Assembly (NCBI RefSeq): GCF_051020975.1
Contig: NC_135038.1
Location: forward strand, 6,322,001-6,386,000
Origin: Osmia lignaria lignaria
Lineage: Eukaryota; Arthropoda; Insecta; Hymenoptera; Megachilidae
Direction: 5' to 3'
DNA: 64,000 bases
Shown here: one piece after another, positions 47,270 through 58,212 of the stretch
Layout of the letters: each line of letters opens with the position of its first letter
How positions within the stretch are numbered: the first letter of the stretch is position 1
The notes under the pieces: model-generated
Seen by the model: the letters and a program-made list of their open reading frames with translations, nothing else
Databases searched by the model: none
Told to the model about the DNA's origin: nothing
Position numbers and translations under genes: made by a program

Positions 47270-48813
47270 AACTCGCCCGCCTCCCTTCCCCTACTCGTGC
47301 CGACTCGTTACCCCCACCATCACCCACGCAGCACGAGCAAGTGGCCGTGTATCGCGAGAGGCAGAGCCGAGGCTAGCCGAAGTCGGCCGAGCACGGCCGA
47401 ACGGTTGTTCGAATCGCGACTCCCGCGTCAGTGCTGCAACCGCGTCCGCGGTCCACGGTTCACGATTTCCGGGCCCCGCCGGTTCTGTTTTTTCCACACT
47501 CGTCAACCGCAAAAAAACGAGCAAGGACGGTCTCCGTATTCCAGGAAGGCAGCATAGTACTCGAACAACGATAAGTGTGGTGGATCGAGATCAATCGCGA
47601 CCGGAAGCCGGCGAAAAAACGATTGGACGCTTTTCCGATGGCACGTTTTCCCGCCACTTCACGTTTACGCTAAGATGGCGGCGGTCGCGATACCATCATC
47701 CACGCGAATTTCGGCGTTCGAATCTCCTCGAAAGTGATACACAGAAGAGATAACAAGGATCTTAGCTTACATTCTGAGACTGTGAGAAAAGATAGACGTT
47801 TCCATTTGCTCGTATCATGACGCAACGGCGTTGTTGGAGGAATCGTGTCCTTCCGGAAGTGATCGTCGCGTCGACGGTAAGCCGGTAGAATACTTGACTC
47901 TTCCTGGAACGTGATCATGGAACGAAGAAGCTTGTAAACGAGTGACGATAAAAGAGTGCGATGACAGTGACGAACGAAGAACAACCGTGGACGGAGCCGG
48001 TCACGGGGACGCCCTGAATAACCTCAAACTTTCCTGACCAGACGAAACTACGACAGATAAGTGTAGCTTACAAGTGCAATATCGTGGTGACGCGTCGATC
48101 GTGTGCAATAACCTAACGCTCGTTCGAAATTTAATTTCCTCGAGAAAGTCAGATGGTGCGTAGTTAGAAGATAGACATAGTGACAGATCAGACAGAGAGA
48201 GAGTAGTAATAATCTAGTCAAGAGAGCGCGGTAGCGAAATAAATTTTTAACAACGAAGTACGTTTTCGCGACAAAGGGACTCGATCGAAGGTCGCGTAGC
48301 TGCGTATGTGAGTAAGAGAAAGACCGCGAGGGACGGACAACGAAAACACAAGCCGCCGCTGCTCCTCACCCTTGACGGTGTCTATGTAACGGATACGGCC
48401 TGTTTACATGACGCTCGGCTTCTTACCTTTAGTTCGTTTGTCCTCGTCTCGGTGTTAGCATCGTCTATCGAATAATCCGCCTCGTGTCGAACGTATGTGC
48501 CGTGATTACGTTCTTTTGGAGGTTAGTGCTCGTCCTGCCTGTAAGTGACGCGATGCGTACGATGGGTAAACTGTCGTTGATAGGGACTCGGTGAATATTT
48601 CTCGCGACGTTGTTCATCGCGTACGACGACGTTTACGTTGAATAGAAAAGGGACGAAAAGTCGTGTTGGCTACCGGTTAATTGGAAAGGCCAGTGACGTA
48701 ATTGGGAACCGTGGCGCCTCGGAACAGTTCTACGGTGGCGGAGAAAATTCACCTGGACGGAAATAAACGGTGTTCGGCAATACGAGTGACTTTGGAAGTG
48801 ATCTAGTGAGATT
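47270..48813 (+). promoter_or_regulatory. CpG-rich promoter and 5' untranslated region of gene 2
   Basis: Base composition changes sharply here from AT-rich sequence to CpG-rich sequence that runs to the first coding exon. AAGATGGCGGC at 47672-47682 matches the long YY1-type motif that often lies just downstream of transcription starts. The block is followed by ATG-stop pairs (48306-48311 ATGTGA, 48384-48389 ATGTAA) and then the coding ATG at 48814. A GTGAGTAAG word at 48308 could be a splice donor, so the leader may be spliced. The exact start site is not determinable. Confidence 0.5.
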
Positions 48814-48990
48814 ATGTATCCGTGGTACCGGGACAGCGTCGCGGCGGCGGCGGCGGCAGGCCTAGGAGGACCCGTCGGCGTCGTTGGTTCCGGTTTCTGC
48901 TCCACCGGCCCAGGACAAGGTGGTACCACCATCAAAACCGAGAGCGGATATTCGGATTGCATGCTGGCCCTCGACTATGTGCAGAGTAAG
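48814..48990 (+). CDS. First coding exon of a putative transcription regulator
   Basis: The ATG is preceded by an in-frame TGA at 48799-48801, so it is the first usable start in this frame. The exon encodes 59 residues: MYPWYRDSV, an Ala run encoded by GCG/GCA codons, a Gly-rich stretch, then GGTTIKTESGYSDCMLAL and DYVQSK. It ends in phase 0 at AAG|GTAAGTG. IKTE fits the sumoylation consensus psi-K-x-E, common in nuclear receptors and other transcription factors. The very long CpG-rich leader and an intron of at least 15 kb also fit a developmental transcription factor. I cannot name the gene: a nuclear receptor (for example an HNF4-like or ecdysone-pathway receptor isoform) is a guess, since no DNA-binding domain is in the window. 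Confidence 0.6.
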
Positions 48991-51900
48991 GTAAGTGATG
49001 ATTTTTTACATCTTTTTATTGTTTTATTTCGCTCCGTTCTGTCGATCTTTCGAGCATGGCGTCAGAAAATTTATTTAACATGTTGACTACCATGATGGAC
49101 ATCGGTGACCTAAGCTTAAAATTTTAAGTATTATAATTAAATTACTGGAAAAAGAGAAGCAAGAGATAATAATATGTGATTAGAGAAAGTTTGAAAGAAT
49201 TTGATGCTGTTATTTATAAATATAGTTCACATAAATTTAGACTTATCAAATGGCAGTAGTTTTATGTGCATTTTTCTTTTATTATCGGTGCAATCTAATT
49301 TCTCTTCGAGAAGTGTGTAATTAAATTTGCAGAAGACAGTTTAAGTTATTCAATTGGTTCTTTAAAAAATAAGATTCGGATTTAAACAATTCTGCAATAA
49401 TTCTAAAAGTATAGCTTCATTTTATAGTATAGAATAATTGAAATTTTCAATATTAGAGTTGCAATCATGGTTGAACAGCGATTTGATCGGGTATCTTGAA
49501 CGATTAGTTATATAATTTTTCAATTGAATACTCGAAGGGTTGACTATTCGCAGACGAGAAAACCGGTGGCAAGAAAGCAAAATTGCAAATAATTGGTGCT
49601 TATCACGTAATAGTAGGTCTCTGAATGAAATGCTACTTTTTTCCGGCTTTCTTGTTCCACGGGTTAACTCGTGTGATCCGTTTTTACCGGCAACACTTTT
49701 GGAGCCTGGGTTTTTAGCGGCCCGAAGAAGCTCCGTGTATATCCGCGCTTTTGCAAATTCCTGTTATTACTTAATTATGGAATTAAAAGGTTTACACGTA
49801 GATTTAACGAAAGATAACTCAATGTTTATCTGCTTATGATTAATTACATTTTTTTATATAATAAATACCATAGCTTCGTTAATTTGGAGAAAAGAAATAT
49901 GAATTATTAAGATTCTATTAATTAAGATACTCTAGATTCTCTAAAATCTGCAATTTTCCCTAAAAATCATTCGATATACTGAATATTATTTTTGTACGAT
50001 TCGTCTATGCCTCAGAAAAACAAGTTAGCTCGTAGTCCAACAGCTCGTTTTGTTTGTTCACCTTATTTCACCTTTACAATATTCGAAAACACACGCGTTC
50101 CGTATTTCTGTTTTCGCCACCTTGTTCGAGCACTTTGCTCATAAACAGAAAGTATCCCGATTTGTTAAGAGGCCATACATATTGCGAATCACCGTGGTAT
50201 CCGTGTTTCATTTTTCTGGTTATTCGAAAACATAACTTGGATTCTCAGTAGAAAATTCTCATACCAAAGCGCTTAGATAATTGTAGATAAACGAAGGGCA
50301 ATCTGGTACATTTTTATGGAAAGAAAGAAAAATGGGAAAGTCTTTTGCAATAATCGATCGGTATTTTTCATTTTCTCGAGTGGTTTTTTCTGGATTCTTT
50401 TATATTAATCCGTGGAATAGCGGAGCCTAGATTAATCGTGAAAATAAAATTATATTAAAAATTGGATAGCATAGATCATCGGTGTCTTGCACCACAAATT
50501 TAATATTATAAAATATTATTAATAGAGTTAATCTTAATTTAATAGGTTCTTTTAGAATATAAATTATTTAATTTTTATCCTATATTAATATCTTGGAGCG
50601 TAGTAAATTATTGTTTAAAATTGTAAAGATTACTAGGATACTTTTTGCGTTATTGTTAGAATCCTCCTCTAGGATATTTCTTATCATTAGAATCATCTAA
50701 CTGAATCATTTAGAGCTTTGAAAATAGCTTGTCTGGTGGAATTTATTGAATTCCTCGACTGAGCAGCTTATTATTTATCTGTATTCGAATCCAGCGACAT
50801 TTTCACTGATACCATTGCGAATGGAAATTGAAAAATTAATGAAACAGGGCTAATATTCCTTTTTCGTCAAACAATATATCGGTGTATCATCGAATAGGAT
50901 TTCAGTCGCATACGTATCGCGCATTAATTAGAAGAAACGCGATCGTTCATTGGCACGGAATGATGCAAATAACACGCGGAACTAGCGGTTGAACGCGATG
51001 AACGTCCGGTGATTAACATTCAGAGTATCAGATTGAACGGTGCCGTGGTGATAATCTCGATATTAATCTTCGTCTTCGAAGACGTATAATGCCATTATTG
51101 TCTCGGCTGTCACGATAATTCGCGAACGGTAAAAAGAGTGGACGCGAGTCGCCGATGCGTTTTTTCCGGCGTGCGACACACCGATCAAAGAAACGGAGTT
51201 GAACGACCCGTGGAATTTTCGAAAAGATCATGAGAAACGAGCTTCGATTTCTTCACCAACGAACAATATTACTAACAAGAGGCGTTTTAAATCCGTCGTT
51301 GATTTATGAAATTCGCAACTTAAACGGTTAATAATAAAAAATGTTCCTTCGTTTCTTCATTTAACACGGAGCATTTTATTAATTATTTTTGTACAGGGTA
51401 TACCTTTTACCCGCAAACAAAATAGCTCACAATCAGTGGATAAAGAACGGTGCAACGGCGGGCTCCGTTACGAAACCACAAAACAATGGAATCTCGAAAG
51501 AAAAAGAGTCTCTGGACGGTCTATCAATTATCGAACCACCTTGCTCTCGCGAATTCCTTCCATTCGATTTTCAGCCGAACGATACTTCGAACAAGTTGGC
51601 AAAAGAAGCTCGTTGAAAAGAAGTTGCGAGCATTATATTGTTCACGGCTCAGCTGGTTCGATCTTTAGTGTCGTTGATTCGCGGGCTCGTTTCTAATTAA
51701 TCGCTTCGTCTATTCGCCTGGATAAATTTTTTTTTTCTTTTTTTTATGATCTGGTTTAGGAAAAACGTCGGAACTGGTTCGATCGACAAGAAGATAATCC
51801 GCCGTGTCAACCTGTGAAAATGATTTGTTGATAAAAAACGATCCTCTTTCTCTTTCTCTTGGATCGAAGTTGTGCATACGAGGCTAGACAGAACGGTTTT

Positions 51901-52769
51901 CGAAACGCGGCCAGCTAGAAAGCGGACCGTGTATTTTTTCTCGCTTTTTTGCCGATACAACGGTATAACGGTGTACTGAGAATCGTGGAAATTGATTGGA
52001 AACGGGAGAATGGGATATGCGGCTGATCTAGCGCGATTATTTCCTTTTTATCAACGCTTTGGACACCGTGCGAGCTTCGACACAGGTGTTAACACCTTGA
52101 ACACTTATTCGCTTTAATTACATTATATTGTATCGTAATGAATTGCAAGATTTATTCAACTTATTTTCCGTGCTACTATCGTATTAGTTCTTTTGATTTA
52201 TGAGCCTTGAATTTCAATCGGCACTCGAGCTGTTAATTTACGGTTTTAGTTTTTAAGCCGTTAGGAAATCATTCGAAAAACTCCATTCATAATTCGATCA
52301 TTTTTTCAAGTATTTTCATTCAATTTTCAGAGCAACAAGAATTTTGATAAACAGATTGATTTACACAATAATATACTTTTAAGATTTAAAAGTTCGTTCA
52401 CTTATTTCATTGCAAATCAAAAAACTAAAGATTTCAGTATCAGTCAGAAGTAATCGTTAAGGCAGTTAATAATAATTCATTAATTTCTTTCTCTCCTTTT
52501 TATCCCTTTTAGTTTATATCAGAAGTTATATTATGTATCACTACGCGTAAGTTGCAAAGAAAAAAAATTGTATCAAATATCTGAGAGAAGTTGAGGTTTA
52601 ATTATACCGCGTCTAGTTCGCTAGCGATTCGATTCGATAGCAAAAACATCGAGGTTTGCGTGACGAATGATATCGTGGAATAGATTCTGTTCGTTAAGGA
52701 AGCTTAATCATTTTTCTACCGGCACAAAATGATAATTAGTCAAGGCGTTAATGGCGGTCTAACACGATC

Positions 52770-52782
52770 GTTAACTGTTAAC
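52770..52782. promoter_or_regulatory. HNF1-like palindromic site
   Basis: GTTAACTGTTAAC matches the HNF1 consensus GTTAATNATTAAC at 10 of 12 defined positions. It lies in a stretch (about 52730-52900) that also has ATAATTA and TGTAAAC words. Candidate enhancer element only. Confidence 0.25.
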
Positions 52783-55700
52783 AACGATAATTAAACGCAA
52801 CATTGTCAAGATTGCGGCCAATAGCCACTGATCAAGATCGAGGTGTCGATTGTAAACCAGATACTTGATCAATCGTAAATAATTGACCGTATCGGTGTTT
52901 TAGTTTCTTGGTTCATTCTAACTACGTGAAGAAAATACGTTGAAGAAAATTTGTTAGTTAAACGGTTCATTGTTTTAGAGTTTATCAATGATCAGTATTA
53001 CTAGTTTACAAGATTAAACAGAGTGAATAATTATAGTTATTCAGCATATCAAATCAGACTTCTCTGGGGAAAATGGCGATATAGGGAAATAAATAATTAA
53101 AAATTTTTTATTTTTATTTGATGCATATCATTTTTCGTTGTTAAATATTATGAAATTTTCCCCCCCTTGCTACATTGTCGTTTCCCTCAGGAATATCCGA
53201 GGGGAAATGGCGAGTGCTTCAAGCTTTCCATTACAAATCTTGCAAAATCAATATGAAACCGATGCTGCTTAGAATTTTATTTAATTACTTTTTTATTTCG
53301 GTTATTCTGTTCTAATGAATTTATGATGCTGATCAATTACCGTGTACAACATACGAGTGTAATATGAATAATTTTATGTTAATCGTGGTGGCAAAGTTAT
53401 TAGCAGCTCTGGAGATTTAATGATCTTTTTTCCGACTTTTCCAGTGGAAATTTTCTATGTCTCTTACATCATTTTCTATTTATTTTGAATCATATCTGTC
53501 AAGATTGTATTAATATAGTAGAAAATTGATTGCGAATAAGGCTTTTTCATAGGTCGATCGAATAAATCAATTTTCTTTGGCGATTTTCCTTTCAAGAGCT
53601 CTCGATTACGAACGTATGTGAATGTGTGCTTTTTTCTCGATCGTACGTGTGATCGAACAACGTTTCAATTAACGTGTCTAAAGAAAAAAGGCGGCAGGTT
53701 GATGTAAAGTCTGTTTTTTACTTGATGCAGGAAACCTCGGAGATGTTACAAAAACATCGACAATGTTGTACTCGTGCTTGACGTTCTTGTTTTTTTCCCT
53801 CGTTCGTCTTTGATAAAAAAGAATTTAATATTGATTTTTTTAGACGCAACACTTATTATTTAGTCGATGATTATACTATTTCTGATAATGAAATCATCTA
53901 ATATCTATTGATTAAAATCAATAGACCTCTGTGAAATTAGGAAAGTTTACAACCACAATTTTTAAGATAACGTTACATTCTAGATTCAACGTGGAATAAT
54001 GTAATCATACTCGTTTTCCTTATATAAATCTATGCACTAGCTTTACAAAACGGTTCGCGAAATCGCGGTAGCAGCGAAAATTAGGAAATCGAGTAAAACT
54101 GGGTTAAACCGTGCAATGTTTCAATGAACGATTATGAAATGCATTTCGTCTTTCGTGCATCCTGCAGCTCGTTTTAGCAAAACAAACTTTCTTTTCCCTT
54201 TCAACGGCTGCGTTCATTAAATCCTCGTTTTCTATCAGTCTCTCGCACCAAGTCATCTCTTAATTACACGTTCATCGTTTGTTTACCTTCCACGTTTCTT
54301 TATCGTTCGAAAACATATTTTTTTATTCCATCTTTACCTCGCTTTCGTGTTCAGTTTTACAAACTTTTTTCTAACCTTTTCATTTATCGATCGATCGATT
54401 ACAATTTATTCATTGGAAGCAACATTTATCGAGCGTATTGAAAAAGAAAACGATAGAGTTTGTATTCACGGTGCATGAATTCGTAATTGAATAAACACCG
54501 CGATGAGATGAATTCCCGTAGGCCGGTTGCAGCACGTAATTGCCACGCTAGTTACCCTCTTTTTAATTATGTATATTATATATCCCACCGCGGGAGTTTC
54601 TGTTTCTTTCGGGCTCGTTCGCTTCCACGGCTCGTGGCCGTTCGCCACGGAGATGAATTTAACGCGAACGATTACCGGGAAAACACGATGACAGCAGATT
54701 ATGAGAATAATTACGGTGTGTAACGTGTGCACAGCGGGGTTGTAAAGCCGTGACTAATTGCCCCCTGCTCATCGCTAATCGTTACTCTGATCTCGGGTCA
54801 AACAGCGATTCCCATATTTTTATGCTAATAACCGTCGGCCATTTTCTAAGATTTTGCAAAATTGCTTTTTTCCTTCCTTTTTCATAAGAATTTTCTATAA
54901 TCCATCGCTTGCTTTTGCAAACATAGAAAATTACAACTTGCTTTATTTATCTTTCTTCGGCATTCCTACGATTCACTGACGCGTAAACAAAGGATTATCT
55001 CTTTATGTTTACAAATGGTAATCCTCAGGTGTTCTGTTTCAACGAATTATTATCCTAGTACCGCGTTTCTATTATTATGTTTAGCTTTAGGCATCTTACA
55101 AAATTTCCGCGATTGAAACGATAAAGCTACGTTGTTATCGAGTAACAAATGAATTAGATTGTTAATGACCAATCAAAGGATGATTGTTCGTTGAGGATCG
55201 TTTTAGTGAGATGAGATACAGCATAAAGAGTAAACGAAAGAGAACTTCATTGGCTCCTCTCTCGGACGGACTGACAAAAAGTGTCTCTGAAAGTGCAACG
55301 TGCAACCAATTTCCCCTTCGTCCTGTCTCACCACTTTTCCGCTCGGCAAAAGTAAGCGCGATCGTTCGTGGCAGCGCGAAGCGGAAAGCTCGACGTTAGT
55401 CGACGCTTTTTGTTTCAACTTTCCTACCCTTTATTCCGTTTTCGGTTTTATTACTCTCTTCAGTTTTTTTTTTTAAACATATTCCAATGGAAATTTAGTT
55501 GATCGAGATTCATCGTCGTTTTCAATTTCGGGATTTCTTTAGAACGATGGAGCGTTTGAGAGATTCTAAGAAAAGGTGAAGAATGTCGATGACCCGCGAA
55601 AAGTAAACGGAAAACTCGTGGGATTGCATGGGTCGCGTTGCCGCAAAAGGAAATTAAGGGATCGAGGCGAGTTCATTAATTCTCATAAATCTGAATGAAA

Positions 55701-56595
55701 TTAACTGGCCGTGTTGATTTTTCCGCTTGGAAAAGCGCCGTTGCTCGGCTGCTTAGACGAGAACGGTGGATCGCGGCTCGTTTAGCTAATTGTAAGAAAA
55801 ACATTGTATTACCGTGAAGCTACAGACACGCGGAAGAGGATTCCGTTTCCCTCGTGAAAATTCGCTTCCCGTAAATCCTGCGAACTTGGAATATACGGTT
55901 AGATCTCTTCCTTTGGATCATTTCCCCAAGACTAACATTTTATTCGTTTCCTTTGATGATAAATGATACGCGAGGATAGGCGTTAAAACACGAATCGAAC
56001 GTTGGCAGGTTGCTCGATTTTCAAGTTGAAGGCGGCCATTGGTGGCCAGGGCCCGTAAATGGTCGCTCTTGGACACGGTCTGCTTTCCAAATTTGGTGGG
56101 TTGAAGGGTGTTTTTGCGAAGTCTGGCGCAAAAATGGCCGTGATGCTGTGACTCATGCTCCTCCCTCGTATAGGCTTTCTTCAAGTTCAAGGCTTCTTCA
56201 TTTTTTTGCATTCGGTGAATAACTTCTCACTGCATTAAAAGTTCTCTTTTAGAATCCATTTGATATATCTCTGAACAATCAAAAAATTAGGATTTCAATT
56301 CCCATTCAATTAGTATCTAATTAAAAAGAGTCCAAGTCTTCCTTATTCAAAAACACAAGAATCGTGTGGAAGAGGATCATGAAAAAGAGGGGGTTGCAAA
56401 GTGTATCTAACTGAAAAATAAGAATGAAAATTTCCAATGGATATGTTCGATCGAAAATGCAGCCCGTCGATGTCTCCCGGCCTCAAAGAGTGATATTGGA
56501 CAAGAGTCTAAGGGAGGAAAGGGGAGGGAGAGAATAAGAGAGGAGTAAGAGAGGGTTGGAAAGGATGTTCACGATAGAAGAGGAAAGTTGTAAGG

Positions 56596-56603
56596 TATAA
56601 AAG
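56596..56603 (+). promoter_or_regulatory. Candidate TATA box of an internal promoter
   Basis: TATAAAAG follows a purine-rich tract (about 56510-56625). About 25-30 bp downstream is GGAGCGTGCGCATCG, which contains an NRF1-like TGCGCA core, then a pyrimidine-rich tract (about 56648-56695). It lies 7.6 kb into the intron of gene 2, in the same orientation. It could serve an alternative transcript, but no coding exon is recognised after it. Confidence 0.3.
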
Positions 56604-58032
56604 AGGAGGAAGGTGAGGTCGGAGCGTGCGCATCGTCGACTGGAGGACGTCTTTCTTCTTCTCTTACCTCTGCTTTCCCTCTCCTCTCTGTCGTTTTATC
56701 GCGGGTTCACCAGGTAGCAAGTGCTCGGATTGGTGGGCGTGACACAGGTGCGCGTAGGTGGGGGAGGCGTGGTGCATCGTTTCCATTGGTCCTCGAACCT
56801 GGCTGAAACGAAGCCAGACCGGAAGTGGGGCTGAGACCAGAGAAGAGAGTTAGGCAGAGGGGCAAACGTGGCTCCTCCGCTTCGACCATCGGTACAAAAA
56901 CGATATCGCATCTCGCGTGCAGCCCGACAAAAAGCTGCCAGGTGGCATTTCGCCTTACCTTCAGGGTTACTGCCTCTTGCACGCGAACACACGACAACGA
57001 AATACCCTGGGCGCCCGGTATATCCTCGCTGGATGAGGTGTCCAGGGGAGAAGAGAGAAGGATTCTTTAGGATGGGGAGGTTGGAACCACTGGAGAACCG
57101 ACAGGGTTGGGTTAGGATTTTGATTGATATTTAGGGATGCTAAGCGTTAGAGTAGTTCCGCTGATCCAGTGAAAATGTAGTCAGATGGGCACTTCTGGTG
57201 GATATGATCAATTAATTTTTTTAATTAAGGTTTTACGATGTTGGGATAACGAGCTCTCGAATTTTTTATTTGTAATTGTTCGATTAATCCTTGAACAACG
57301 GAACCTGAGCATTTTCTTGCTACTTACAAAGATTTGAACTATCAGACAAATAATTTCAATTGTAATATTAAAAGAGTAACAATGTAAAATGAATTTTGTT
57401 CTAGTTCAGGTAAAACGAGGAAGACTTTAAATAGTTCTGTGCAGCCATAATGTTGTCTGAAAGAGAAATTTTATTTAAATATATATTAGGAAAGGTTATA
57501 TAAATTTCTAGCAATTTTTTTCACCAGGAATTTAATTTTGATCTGAATCTCCTTGTCTGATTACGCACGATCTTATACTACTACCTGCCGTATCTACTAG
57601 CTGACTAAATTCCTGTTAGAACGAATTTCTTGCACGCTATTAGATACGGCCCATTATCTTTTCCACGAATGGTAATAAGTTATAAATAAAGGTAACGCGC
57701 TTTGGGTGCAACAAATGCAAAGTAAATTTCTATTCCTGGTACTCGGCCCGGTTCGTGGAAAACGGTTTCTATTTTCAGAATGAAATTATTGAATTTACAT
57801 TCGCGCGAAGAATCTTCCTTCTAATTAAACACTTTGCTTATGTTGCGTACATTTAGATCGTTCTTTTCATGGAACGATGAATGATTTTTCGCCGAGTACG
57901 GAACGGGAATTAAACTTTCAGTTTATGCGGTGATTGCCATATAAGGTATCATTTTTCAATTTAACCTTTCTCTTTGCTACCTTACTCCAACTGCAAATTA
58001 AAAAAGAAATTTTGTTTATTAATGGTTCCCAC

Positions 58033-58212
58033 TGCATATATCGTGTTAATCCTCGGTTGGCGGACCATAAAGAGAGCCCGAAATTTAATTTAAAACCGTT
58101 GTTCGAATACAGGAAACTTTCGTTTAAAAATTATAGATTCATTTCGCTTGAAGTTAAATTCTGTAGGTTTGGGTCACAATTGACCCAAGCTCCGTTATTG
58201 AACGGTTAATAC
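58033..58212 (-). repeat. Composite repeat: dispersed core copy 8 plus TTTGGGTCA palindrome
   Basis: The core at 58059-58078 matches 18/20 in reverse orientation. The palindromic TTTGGGTCACAATTGACCC lies at 58168-58186. The segment runs from a TTAATCCTCGG word to a GAACGGTTAA word. It may be one TTAA-bounded element of about 170-180 bp, but the ends are inferred only from resemblance to other copies (8690, 32584). Confidence 0.5.

Noticed and set aside
48633..48962. 109-codon open frame on the minus strand opposite the gene 2 exon
   Set aside because: It is the antisense shadow of a GC-rich coding exon. The + frame has the start context, upstream stop and splice donor.
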